DNA of 64,000 nt, from the NCBI RefSeq assembly GCF_013408925.1, contig NZ_JACCAB010000001.1, forward strand, positions 2,604,001 to 2,668,000, written 5' to 3'. Origin of the DNA: Pedococcus badiiscoriae (GTDB taxonomy: Bacteria > Actinomycetota > Actinomycetes > Actinomycetales > Dermatophilaceae). The notes under the pieces are model-generated. The model saw nothing but the letters and a program-made list of their open reading frames with translations, searched no databases and was not told where the DNA came from. The stretch's first letter is position 1; each line of letters begins with the position of its first letter. Shown here in pieces: positions 17,013 through 26,285 of the stretch. Position numbers and translations under genes: made by a program.

Positions 17013-17624
17013 ATGAACGAGTCCTACATCACCGTGACCGGCCGCGTGGTCGCCGATCCGGAGTCGCGGACGACGCGCACCGGAGTGCCCTTCGCGGCCT
17101 TCCGGCTCGCGTCGACGGTGCGACGGCCGAATACGAAGACGCGAGAGTACGAGGACGCCGGCACCAGCTTCTACAACGTCACGGCCTTCAGGTCGCTCGG
17201 CGCCAACGTGGCCAACTCCCTCAAGAAGGGCGAGCCGGTGGTCGTCTACGGACGGCTGCGGGTCAACCAGTGGATGCGCTCGGACAACACCCATGCCACG
17301 TCGGTGGAGATCGACGCCTACAACGTCGGTCACGACCTCAGCTGGGGGACCACCACGCTGACGCGGGTGACTCGCGCCCAGCTGGACACCCACGACCGGA
17401 TGGCCGATGGCGGCGTCCAGGACGCGATGGCGGCCCTCGAGGGTGAGGCTCCGGTCGTGGAGGAGGACCTCGACTCCTTCGACCCCGGCGACCTGGCGGC
17501 GCGCCGCTCGGGGGAGGAAGGTCAGGACTCCGGGGATCCCGCGACCGACAGCTACGTCGTGGCGCAGGAGCCGACAGGGCTGGTGCCTCGAGCCGAGGGT
17601 GGGCGCGAGCTCTCCGCCGTCTGA
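17013..17624 (+). CDS. ssb: single-stranded DNA-binding protein
   Basis: The protein has 203 residues with an OB fold at 1-110: NESYITVTGRVVADPESR, FRLAS, FYNVTAFRSLGANVANSLKKGEPVVVYGRLRVNQW. The C-terminal half is acidic, but it ends GGRELSAV rather than the DDDIPF-type tip that recruits partners in main SSBs. It is therefore probably a secondary SSB. The start follows GAGGTGAGCGAG. Upstream lies a 12-base tandem repeat (GACGACACAGAT twice, 16978-17001). The 216 bases between the GTPase and this gene hold nothing else I can support. ettA follows. Confidence 0.85.
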   Translation: MNESYITVTGRVVADPESRTTRTGVPFAAFRLASTVRRPNTKTREYEDAGTSFYNVTAFRSLGANVANSLKKGEPVVVYGRLRVNQWMRSDNTHATSVEIDAYNVGHDLSWGTTTLTRVTRAQLDTHDRMADGGVQDAMAALEGEAPVVEEDLDSFDPGDLAARRSGEEGQDSGDPATDSYVVAQEPTGLVPRAEGGRELSAV

Positions 17625-17667
17625 CGCGGATTCGGGCGTGGGGGCCGCGGCGGATAGCCTTGCCCCC

Positions 17668-19350
<1,683 letters not shown>

Positions 19351-19366
19351 GCCAGGTCGGGCGGCG

Positions 19367-19993
19367 TCAGGTCGGGCGGCGCTGGCCGGCCCCGACGAGG
19401 CGCAGCCCGAGGTCCGCGTACGCCGCGCCGATGGCTTCGGGGGTTCGCTTGATCTCGGGGTCGTACCAGCGGGCCACGTCCACGGCCATCGACATGAGGG
19501 CAAGCGTGGTGTCGGGCACGTCGTCGACGGTGAACTCGCCGCTGGCCACACCAGCGGTCACCACGTCACGCACGACGGCGTCGATCTGCTTGCGCAGCGC
19601 CAGGACGGCGTCGCGGTGCTCGGCGGTGAGGTTGGCGAACTCGTACTGCACGATGCGTGCCACCCGGAAGTGCTCGGCGTGCCACGTGGCGAACCGGCCC
19701 ATGATGGCCCGCAACGCCTCGGTGGGGGAGCCTGCACCGCTCGCGGCGGCCAGCAGCATGTCGCGGGCGACCTCGTGGCCCTCCCGGCTGAGCTGGTAGA
19801 GCAGCTCCTCCTTGGAGGAGAAGTGGACGTAGACGCCAGCCGGCGAGAGCCCGGCCCGCGACGCGATGTCACGCGTGGTGGTCGCGTGGAAGCCCCGGTC
19901 GGCGAACGCCTCGGCCGCTGCCTCGAGCAGTCGGTGAGGGGTGTCCGTGACGGATGCCACGGCGCGTGCGGGGCTGGACATGGTTGACAGCAT
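19367..19993 (-). CDS. TetR-family repressor of the acyl-CoA gene cluster
   Basis: The protein has 208 residues. The N-terminal HTH is clear: RLLEAAAEAFADRGFHATTTRDIASRAGLSPAGVYVHFSSKEELLYQL (about 20-68). The C-terminal ligand domain is helical, in the style of fatty-acid/acyl-CoA responsive TetRs. An internal ATG at 19981 is an alternative start. It is divergent from the acyl-CoA dehydrogenase operon, and a 20-base palindrome (20009-20028) sits between them. The same half-sites occur at 26147-26160 before the FabG-like SDR, so that gene is probably in its regulon. Confidence 0.88.
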   Translation of the reverse strand: MLSTMSSPARAVASVTDTPHRLLEAAAEAFADRGFHATTTRDIASRAGLSPAGVYVHFSSKEELLYQLSREGHEVARDMLLAAASGAGSPTEALRAIMGRFATWHAEHFRVARIVQYEFANLTAEHRDAVLALRKQIDAVVRDVVTAGVASGEFTVDDVPDTTLALMSMAVDVARWYDPEIKRTPEAIGAAYADLGLRLVGAGQRRPT

Positions 19994-20008
19994 GCCCCAG
20001 CCATCGGA

Positions 20009-20028
20009 GACTAAGCAAGCGCTTAGTC
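20009..20028. promoter_or_regulatory. TetR-type operator GACTAAGCAAGCGCTTAGTC
   Basis: The 8-base arms GACTAAGC and GCTTAGTC are perfect reverse complements around AAGC. The site lies 16 bases after (upstream of) the tetR start and 17 bases before the dehydrogenase ATG, where a bound repressor would block both promoters. Confidence 0.8.
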
Positions 20029-20044
20029 ACCTTTGGAGGATGTC

Positions 20045-21190
20045 ATGCCCCGCAATGTCTACGGTCCCGACCACGAGGCCTTCCGCAGCTCGGTCCGCGA
20101 GTTCGTCGAGCGCACGCTCAAGCCGCGCGCCGAGCAGATGCTCGAGGTGAAGTCGGTCGATCGTGACATCTGGAAGGAAGCGGGCAAGCAGGGCCTGTTC
20201 GGTCTCGACATCCCCGAGGAGTTCGGGGGCGCCGGTGCCGACGACTATCGCTTCAACGCGATCGCGGCCGAGGAGATCGCCGGGTTCAACTTCGCGGTGT
20301 CGTCCTGCTTCGGGATCCACTCCGACGTGTGCCCGCCCTACATCGTCGACCTCGGCACGCAGGAGCAGAAGGAGCGCTGGCTGCCGGGCATGGCCAACGG
20401 CGACCTCATCTGCGCGATCGCGATGACAGAGCCGTCGGGCGGTTCCGACCTCGCCGCCCTGAAGACCACCGCCGTCCGTGACGGCGACACGTGGGTGCTC
20501 AACGGGTCCAAGACCTTCATCACCAACGGCTACCAGGCGGACCTCGTCATCGTCGCGGCCCGCACCGACCCCTCCAAGGGCGCCAAGGGCATCACCTTGT
20601 TCATGGTCGAAGCCGGCATGGAGGGCTTCAGCCGTGGCCGCAAGCTCGACAAGGTCGGGCAGGAGGAGGCCGACACCTCCGAGCTCTTCTTCGAGAACGT
20701 GCGCGTCCCCGACGCCAACCGGCTCGGCACCGAGGGCCTCGGCTTCATCTCGATGATGCAGCGCCTGCCCCAGGAGCGTGTCGGCGCGGCCGTGGCCAAC
20801 ACCGCCCACGCCTTCCAGATCTTCCGCGAGACCGTCGAGTACACCAAGGAGCGCAAGGCGTTCGGCCAGCCCGTCGGCTCGTTCCAGCACAACAAGTTCA
20901 AGATGGCCGAGCTGCAGACCAAGCTTGAGGTCACGCAGGCCTACGTCGACGACTGCATCGCCGCCCACGCCGAGCAGAAGCTCAGCGCCGTCGACGCGGC
21001 CAAGGCCAAGTGGTGGTCCGCCCAGGTGCAGAACGACGTGCTCGACGAGTGCGTCCAGCTCTACGGCGGCTACGGCTTCATGAACGAGTACCGCGTGGCC
21101 CGCGCTTGGCGCGACGCCCGGGTCTCCAAGATCTGGGCAGGGTCGAACGAAATCATGAAGGAGCTCATCGGCCGCGACCTCGGGCTCTGA
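20045..21190 (+). CDS. acyl-CoA dehydrogenase
   Basis: An FAD flavoprotein making the alpha-beta double bond of an acyl-CoA. 381 residues. Substrate/FAD motifs: ICAIAMTEPSGGSDLAALKTTA near 120-140, WVLNGSKTFITNG near 148, and the C-terminal LYGGYGFMNEYRVARAWRDARVSKIWAGSNEIMKELIGRDL region (about 336-378), with G-G-x-G-x-x-x-E/Y. The second motif keeps the acidic residue of RD(A)R. GGAGG is placed 5 bases before the ATG at 20045; an upstream TTG is a weaker start. First gene of a probable operon with two SDRs and a quinone oxidoreductase. Confidence 0.92.
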   Translation: MPRNVYGPDHEAFRSSVREFVERTLKPRAEQMLEVKSVDRDIWKEAGKQGLFGLDIPEEFGGAGADDYRFNAIAAEEIAGFNFAVSSCFGIHSDVCPPYIVDLGTQEQKERWLPGMANGDLICAIAMTEPSGGSDLAALKTTAVRDGDTWVLNGSKTFITNGYQADLVIVAARTDPSKGAKGITLFMVEAGMEGFSRGRKLDKVGQEEADTSELFFENVRVPDANRLGTEGLGFISMMQRLPQERVGAAVANTAHAFQIFRETVEYTKERKAFGQPVGSFQHNKFKMAELQTKLEVTQAYVDDCIAAHAEQKLSAVDAAKAKWWSAQVQNDVLDECVQLYGGYGFMNEYRVARAWRDARVSKIWAGSNEIMKELIGRDLGL

Positions 21191-21191
21191 G

Positions 21192-21962
21192 GTGGCTGCC
21201 GGACAGGGAGTCCACGAGGGCACCGTCGCGATCGTCACCGGGGCCTCGCGGGGGATCGGGCTCGGCATCGCCGAGAAGCTCGTCGCCGAGGGCGCCCGGG
21301 TCGTGATCACGGCCCGCAAGCCGGAGGCGTTGGCCGAGGCCGTGCAGCGCCTGGGTGGCGAGTCGAAAGCCATCGCGGTGGCAGGCAATGCCGCTGACGA
21401 GGCGCATCAGGACGAGGTCATCCGCGTTGCCCACGAGCGGTTCGGAGGGCTCGACCACCTGGTCAACAACACGGGGATCAACCCGGCCTTCGGCCCGATG
21501 CTCGACACGCCGGTCGACGTGGCCCGCAAGATCATGGACGTCAACGTCCTGGCGGCGTTCTCCTGGATCGAGAAGGCGGTCGCCGCGGGGCTGGGCCAGG
21601 GTGAGCGGCCGGGGTCGGTGGTGAACGTCGCGTCCATCGCCGGGCTCGGCGCGACCGGCAGCATCGGTTGGTATGCCGTGAGCAAGGCCGCGCTGATCCA
21701 CCTCACCGTCGAGCTGGCCTACCAGCTCGGGCCCGCCGTCCGGGTCAACGCCGTCGCCCCTGCGATCGTGAAGACCCAGTTCGCGCAGGCGCTGTACGAG
21801 GGCCGGGAGGAGAAGGTGGCTGCGGCCTATCCGTTGAAGCGGCTCGGGGCGCCGGAAGACGTCGCGGGAGCCGTGTCGTTCCTGCTCTCCGGTGACGCGG
21901 GCTGGGTGACCGGACAGACCTTGGTGGTCGACGGTGGCGTCACGCTCGGAGGCTCTCTGTGA
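21192..21962 (+). CDS. SDR-family oxidoreductase
   Basis: A classical short-chain dehydrogenase with 256 residues and a GTG start one base after the dehydrogenase stop. Cofactor loop TGASRGIGLGIAEKL near 16; NNTGIN near 89; catalytic Ser in NVASIAGLGATGS near 144; catalytic WYAVSKAA (Y-x-x-x-K) near 157. Arg/Lys after strand 2 (ITARKPE) suggests NADP(H). It ends in the usual W(V)TGQTLVVDGG. Possible role: 3-hydroxyacyl-CoA or ketone reduction in the same pathway. Confidence 0.9.
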   Translation: MAAGQGVHEGTVAIVTGASRGIGLGIAEKLVAEGARVVITARKPEALAEAVQRLGGESKAIAVAGNAADEAHQDEVIRVAHERFGGLDHLVNNTGINPAFGPMLDTPVDVARKIMDVNVLAAFSWIEKAVAAGLGQGERPGSVVNVASIAGLGATGSIGWYAVSKAALIHLTVELAYQLGPAVRVNAVAPAIVKTQFAQALYEGREEKVAAAYPLKRLGAPEDVAGAVSFLLSGDAGWVTGQTLVVDGGVTLGGSL

Positions 21963-22750
21963 GCACTGACCTGACCGGGCGCGGCGTCGTGGTGACGGGC
22001 GCCGGGCGGGGCATCGGCGCGGCCTACGCCAAGGCTTTCGTGGCGGCAGGAGCCAAGGTCGTCGTCAACGACCTCGACGCGGCGGCGGCGGAGTCGGCCG
22101 CCCGCGAGCTCGGAGCGTTCGCAGTCCCCGGGGATGCGTCGAGCGAGGCGGGCGTGGCCGCCCTGGTCGCAGCGGCCCGGGACCAGCTCGGCGAGATCGA
22201 GGTGTTCTGCGCCAACGCGGGCGTGGCGCGCGGCGGTACCGAGGCCGTCGACGAGCGGGCCTGGGACGTGTCGTGGAACGTCAACGTGATGGCGCACGTC
22301 CGCGCCTCGCGCCTGCTCGTTCCTGAATGGCTCGAGCGCGGCCGGGGCACCTTCGTCGCGACGGTCTCCGCGGCCGGCCTGCTCTCCATCCCGGGTGCGG
22401 CACCCTACGCCGTGACCAAGCACGCCGCGCTGGCCTTTGCCGAGTGGCTGTCGATGACCTACGGCGACAAGGGAGTCCGCGTCCACGCGGTGTGCCCGCA
22501 GGGCGTCCGCACCGACATGCTGTGGGGCTCCGGTTCCGCGGGCAGGGCCCTCATGGAGCCCGGCGCGGTCGACCCGGACGACGTCGCGCGCGACCTGCTG
22601 GCCGCCATGGACGACGGGCGGTTCCTGGTCCTGCCGCACCCTGAGGTCGCCGAGATGTATGCCGGGCGGGCGGCAGACCCGGACCGCTGGCTGGCCGGGA
22701 TGCGCAGGATGGCGGCCGCCCTCCCGGCGGTCACCATGGGCACCGACTGA
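21959..22750 (+). CDS. SDR-family oxidoreductase
   Basis: The protein has 263 residues and a GTG start overlapping the previous stop by 4 bases (GTGA), which means coupled translation. Cofactor loop TGAGRGIGAAYAKAF near 14; the acidic VVNDLDAA after strand 2 favours NAD(H). NAG in CANAGVARG; catalytic Ser in TVSAAGLLSIPG; YAVTKHAALAFAEWL gives Y-x-x-x-K. The C-terminus lacks the V(D)GG end and instead reaches PEVAEMYAGRAADPDRWLAGM, as in SDRs acting on larger substrates. Differs in cofactor preference from the SDR before it. Confidence 0.9.
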   Translation: MSTDLTGRGVVVTGAGRGIGAAYAKAFVAAGAKVVVNDLDAAAAESAARELGAFAVPGDASSEAGVAALVAAARDQLGEIEVFCANAGVARGGTEAVDERAWDVSWNVNVMAHVRASRLLVPEWLERGRGTFVATVSAAGLLSIPGAAPYAVTKHAALAFAEWLSMTYGDKGVRVHAVCPQGVRTDMLWGSGSAGRALMEPGAVDPDDVARDLLAAMDDGRFLVLPHPEVAEMYAGRAADPDRWLAGMRRMAAALPAVTMGTD

Positions 22751-22801
22751 ACCAACCCGGCGCCGCTCACCACCACGACCAACCCACCACAGGAGAGTTC
22801 C

Positions 22802-23788
22802 GTGAAGGCTTGGCAGGTCACCTCCAACGGGGAGCCGGCGGACGTGATGCGGCTGACGCAGTGCCCTGAGCCACCCGTGCGACCCGGCCACCTTCAGGTC
22901 CGGGTGCGGGCCGTCGCCCTCAACTTCCCCGACGTGCTCATGGCCCGCGGTCAGTACCAGGTGCGACCCGACCTCCCGTTCACGCCGGGGGTCGAGGTCT
23001 GCGGCGACGTGCTCGAGGTCGGCGAGGGCGTGCAGGGCTTCGCGGTCGGCGACCGGGTCGTGGGGACCGCGGCCGTTCCCGACGGCGGCCTGGCGCAGGT
23101 GTGCCTGATGCCTGCTGCCGGGGCCTTTGCCGCGCCGCCGTCGCTCTCGGACGCCGAGGCGAGCGCCCTGACGATCGGCTACCAGACGGCATACGTGGGG
23201 CTGGTCCGCCGTGCTGCCCTGCAGGCCGGCGAGACGCTGCTCGTGCACGCCGCCGCTGGAGGTGTCGGCCTGGCGGCCGTGCAGGTGGGCAAGGCCCTCG
23301 GTGCCCGCGTCGTCGCGGTGGTCGGCAACGCCGCGAAGGGTGAGGTCGCCCGCCTGGCGGGCGCCGACGTCGTGGTCGACCGCTCGGGTGGCGACCTGGT
23401 TGCCGCGCTCAAGGAGGCAGTCGGACGGGCCGGTGCCGACGTGGTCTTCGACCCCGTGGGCGGTCCTGCCTTCGATGCCTCGACGAAGGTCATCGCCTTC
23501 GAGGGCCGGATCGTCATCGTGGGTTTCGCGAGCGGCACCATCCCCTCGCCGGCGCTCAGCCACGCCCTGGTCAAGAACTACTCGCTCCTGGGGCTGCACT
23601 GGGGGCTCTACCTCCAGCGGGACCACGCAGTGGCAGCCGATGCTCATGCCAGGCTGAGCGAGTGGGCAGCCGCAGGAGTCATCAAACCCCATGTCTCCCA
23701 ACAGGTTCCGTTCGAGGCTGCGACCAGCGCGCTCACCCGGCTCGGGGCCGGGGAGAGCACTGGCCGCATCGTGGTCCTGGGGGCCTGA
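22802..23788 (+). CDS. NADPH:quinone oxidoreductase family protein (zinc-free MDR)
   Basis: The protein has 328 residues with a GTG start after ACAGGAGAG. Medium-chain dehydrogenase layout: GroES-like part (LNFPDVLMARGQYQ, PFTPGVEVCGDVLEVGEGVQGFAVGDRVVG) without the zinc-ligand cysteines; Rossmann part with LLVHAAAGGVGLAAVQVGKALGA near 148. Closest in feel to the quinone reductase/acryloyl-CoA-reductase-like group. Last gene of the same-strand run from 20045, separated from the SDR by 51 bases. Confidence 0.88.
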   Translation: MKAWQVTSNGEPADVMRLTQCPEPPVRPGHLQVRVRAVALNFPDVLMARGQYQVRPDLPFTPGVEVCGDVLEVGEGVQGFAVGDRVVGTAAVPDGGLAQVCLMPAAGAFAAPPSLSDAEASALTIGYQTAYVGLVRRAALQAGETLLVHAAAGGVGLAAVQVGKALGARVVAVVGNAAKGEVARLAGADVVVDRSGGDLVAALKEAVGRAGADVVFDPVGGPAFDASTKVIAFEGRIVIVGFASGTIPSPALSHALVKNYSLLGLHWGLYLQRDHAVAADAHARLSEWAAAGVIKPHVSQQVPFEAATSALTRLGAGESTGRIVVLGA

Positions 23789-23800
23789 GGTCCGCAACCT

Positions 23801-24295
23801 CTAGCCGGCAAGCGCCTGGGCGACCTTCTCGAGGGCGTCGTAGGAGTCGTTGAGGCCGCCCTCCATGCCCGAGGCGAGCACCATCTCGACCGTCTCGGGG
23901 GAGTCGTACGTGATCACCGCCCGCAGGGTCGTCCTGCCGTCCTGCTCGGTGAAGCTCGTCTCGACGACCGCTGCCGGGCTCTGGATGTTGTCGAAGGCCT
24001 CGGTGTGCACGAGGCGTCGCGGCGGGTCGAGCTCGCGGTACTCGCCGGAGAACGACACCTCCTCGCCGCCGGGGGTGACCTGGGCGTAGTGCCAGCGACC
24101 GCCGACCCGGAGGTCGACCTCGCAGATCGTGACTTCGCCGTGCCCGGCCCCCCACCACTGGCGGATGTGCTCGGGCGTGGTCATCGCCTCGTAGACGAGG
24201 GCCGCGGGGGCGGCGAAGGTCCGGGTGATGACCATCTGTGCGCCCTGGGGGGTGACGGTGGCGCGCTGGTGGGTCTCGGCTGCTGCGTTGCTCAT
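23801..24295 (-). CDS. SRPBCC (AHSA1-type) domain protein
   Basis: The protein has 164 residues. START-like fold with TRTFAAPAALVYEAMTTPEHIRQWWG at the front, RVGGRWHY in the middle and SPETVEMVLASGMEGGLNDSYDALEKV at the end, the usual AHSA1 pattern. In Actinobacteria and Bacilli such proteins are commonly encoded with an ArsR-type regulator, as here (4-base overlap ATGA with the gene at 24292). It probably binds a small hydrophobic ligand; the ligand is unknown. An upstream reading frame to 24445 is shadow sequence. Confidence 0.88.
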   Translation of the reverse strand: MSNAAAETHQRATVTPQGAQMVITRTFAAPAALVYEAMTTPEHIRQWWGAGHGEVTICEVDLRVGGRWHYAQVTPGGEEVSFSGEYRELDPPRRLVHTEAFDNIQSPAAVVETSFTEQDGRTTLRAVITYDSPETVEMVLASGMEGGLNDSYDALEKVAQALAG

Positions 24296-24687
24296 GACTG
24301 GTCCTCCGGGTGTGAGGTGGTGGCGGTGGTGGCGGTGGTGGGTGCACCGGGGGACGTGGGCGAGGCCGGTCCCTGGATGCGAGTGAGGTAGGCGTCGAGG
24401 TGGTCGAGGTTGGCCTCCCAGTGGCGGCGGTACTCCTCGAGCCACGACGTGGCGCTCTTCAGCGGTGTGGCGGTGATCCGGCAGTGCCGCCGTTGCCCGT
24501 CACGGTCCTTGGCGATCAGGCCGGCCCGTTCGAGCACCGACAGGTGCTTGGAGATGGCCGGCAAGGTCATGGCGAACGGCTCCGCGAGCTCGCCCACCGT
24601 GGCATCGCCCCCCGCGAGGCGCTCGAGGATGGCGCGTCGCGTGGGGTCCGCCAATGCGGCGAACGTGCTGCTGAGGGGATCGTCCAT
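24292..24687 (-). CDS. ArsR-family winged-helix regulator
   Basis: The protein has 131 residues. Starts FAALADPTRRAILERLAGGDATVGELAEPFAMTLPAISKHLSVLERAGL, the canonical ArsR HTH (about 8-60). It lacks the metal-binding CVC motif in helix 3, so it belongs to the non-metal group that pairs with AHSA1 proteins. The tail is Thr/Ala-rich (TSPGAPTTATTATTSH). First gene of the two-gene operon with 23801. Confidence 0.9.
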   Translation of the reverse strand: MDDPLSSTFAALADPTRRAILERLAGGDATVGELAEPFAMTLPAISKHLSVLERAGLIAKDRDGQRRHCRITATPLKSATSWLEEYRRHWEANLDHLDAYLTRIQGPASPTSPGAPTTATTATTSHPEDQS

Positions 24688-24693
24688 AGTCCT

Positions 24694-24711
24694 TAACCAA
24701 TCGGTTTATTA
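24694..24711. promoter_or_regulatory. possible ArsR operator / promoter of the ArsR-AHSA1 operon
   Basis: The AT-rich stretch TTAACCAATCGGTTTATTAA begins just upstream of the arsR ATG and stands out from its surroundings. It contains AACC-N4-GGTT as an inverted repeat. A repressor here would control its own operon. Confidence 0.5.
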
Positions 24712-24786
24712 ACTGCTACGGAAACTATTAACCCGAGGTCGTCCGGCTGTCAAGGGGTGTGCCGCCTACCGGCGTAGCGTGGGCGC

Positions 24787-25311
24787 GTGCCGGGAACCCG
24801 CAGCCAGGACCTCAAGCCGTGGTTGCGCGCGCTCTTCGCGCTGCCGAATGCGTTGTACGACAACGGTTTCGGCTGGCTCCTCGGTCACCGCTTCCTGCAG
24901 CTGACCCACACCGGTCGACACAGCGGACGGCGCTTCCGGGTCGTCCTGGAGGTGGTGCGGTACGACCGGTCCACCGGTGAGGCGACGGTGCTGTCCGGCT
25001 ACGGAAGGGGCGCGGACTGGCTGAGGAACCTGCAGGCTCGCGGCCCCGCGGCGGTGGACTTCGGGCGCGGGCCCGCGCCGGCGGCATACCGGGTACTGGG
25101 CCTCGAGGAGGCCGCCGAGGTGTATGCCGCCTACGAGTGGCGCAACCTGCTCATCGCGCCACTGGTGCGCTGGACGCTGACGGTGCTGCTCGGCTGGCGG
25201 TATGACGGAAGCCCGGAGGCTCGGCGACGGATGGTCGCCGAGCTCCCCATGGTCGCGCTGCGTCCATCCGGTGCCGAAGTCCCTCAGTCGAGCGGGCCGC
25301 CGGCGACGTAG
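24787..25311 (+). CDS. nitroreductase/deazaflavin (F420)-dependent oxidoreductase family protein
   Basis: The protein has 174 residues with a GTG start. The Ddn-family split-barrel signature is present: LTHTGRHSGRRFRVVLEVVRY near 40-60, then DWLRNLQARGPAAVDFGRG and AAEVYAAYEW. Members bind F420H2 or in some cases fatty acids or quinones. The C-terminal ~10 codons overlap the end of the convergent FabG-like gene by 28 bases. Two GTATGCCG words in opposite orientation (25082 and 25122) lie inside. Confidence 0.82.
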   Translation: MPGTRSQDLKPWLRALFALPNALYDNGFGWLLGHRFLQLTHTGRHSGRRFRVVLEVVRYDRSTGEATVLSGYGRGADWLRNLQARGPAAVDFGRGPAPAAYRVLGLEEAAEVYAAYEWRNLLIAPLVRWTLTVLLGWRYDGSPEARRRMVAELPMVALRPSGAEVPQSSGPPAT

Positions 25312-26039
25312 ATGACCTGGCCGGAGACGAACCCGGCGTCCTCGGAGCAGAGGAACCCGATGGTCGCGGCGATGTCCTCGGGCTGGCCGACCCGCTGCAC
25401 GGGGATCGCCGCCGCCGAGTGGGCGATGAAGTCCTCGAACGAGACGCCGAGGCGCTCGGCCGTCATCTTGGTCATCTCGGTCTGGATGAACCCCGGCGCC
25501 ACGGCGTTGGCGGTCACGCCGAACTTCCCGAGCTCGATGGCCAGCGTCTTGGTGAAGCCCTGGAGTCCGGCCTTGGCGGCCGAGTAGTTGACCTGCCCCC
25601 GGTTGCCCTGCGCGGAGCTGGAGGAGAGGTTGACGATGCGGCCGAACTTCTCGGAGGTCATGTAGCCCTGGACCGCGCGGGTCATGAGGAACGACCCGCG
25701 GAGGTGCACGTTGATGACGGCGTCCCAGTCGTCCTCGGTCATCTTGAAGAGCAGGTTGTCGCGGGTGATGCCCGCGTTGTTGACCAGGATCGTGGGGGAT
25801 CCGAGCTCGTCGGCCACCCGCTGCACGGCCGCCTCGACCTGGGCAGCGTCGGCGACGTCGACGCCGACCGCCAGCGCGCGCCCGCCGGCGTCGGTGATCG
25901 CCGCGACCGTGTCGGCACAGGCCGACTCGTCGAGGTCGAGCACGGCCACGGCGTGTCCGGCCGAGGCGAGACGCTTGGCCGTTGCTGCGCCGATGCCGCG
26001 GGCGGCTCCGGTGACGATTGCGGTGCGCTGGGTGCTCAT
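25284..26039 (-). CDS. 3-oxoacyl-ACP reductase-type SDR (FabG-like)
   Basis: The protein has 251 residues. TGAARGIGAATAKRL near 11; DLDES after strand 2 favours NAD(H); NNAGITRDNLLFKMTEDDW, a FabG hallmark, near 88; NLSSSSAQGNRGQVNYSAAKAGL with catalytic S, Y and K; ends VSGQVIYVAGGPLD. GGAG stands on the minus strand before the ATG at 26039; the open frame upstream to 26204 is not used. A TetR-type operator lies 108 bases upstream of the ATG, matching the one at 20009. Actinobacterial FabG paralogues of this sort act on acyl-CoA as well as ACP. Confidence 0.9.
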   Translation of the reverse strand: MSTQRTAIVTGAARGIGAATAKRLASAGHAVAVLDLDESACADTVAAITDAGGRALAVGVDVADAAQVEAAVQRVADELGSPTILVNNAGITRDNLLFKMTEDDWDAVINVHLRGSFLMTRAVQGYMTSEKFGRIVNLSSSSAQGNRGQVNYSAAKAGLQGFTKTLAIELGKFGVTANAVAPGFIQTEMTKMTAERLGVSFEDFIAHSAAAIPVQRVGQPEDIAATIGFLCSEDAGFVSGQVIYVAGGPLD

Positions 26040-26146
26040 CGAAACTCCTGGGGGCTGGGGGCTGGGGTGGTCCGGGCCGGACCGCTGGGGTGGTCCGGGC
26101 GGGGGCCACAGCGGGTCCGGCTGCGTGCCTGTGCAGGTGAGTGTAC

Positions 26147-26160
26147 TAAGCGGGCGCTTA
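26147..26160. promoter_or_regulatory. second TetR-type operator TAAGCGGGCGCTTA
   Basis: Arms TAAGC and GCTTA are perfect around GGGC. With flanking AC on the left it matches ACTAAGC-N2-GCGCTTA at 20009-20028. It lies upstream of the FabG-like SDR on the minus strand. Confidence 0.7.
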
Positions 26161-26285
26161 CCCGTGGGTGGCCCGTGGCGTGAAAACGTGGTGGTCTCGG
26201 GCACAATGAGAGTCGCTCGGGGCCGCTGACGTCCTCCCGCGCCGCTGCTGCTCTCGGCACGGACCCCCTACGACGAAGGCGATGC

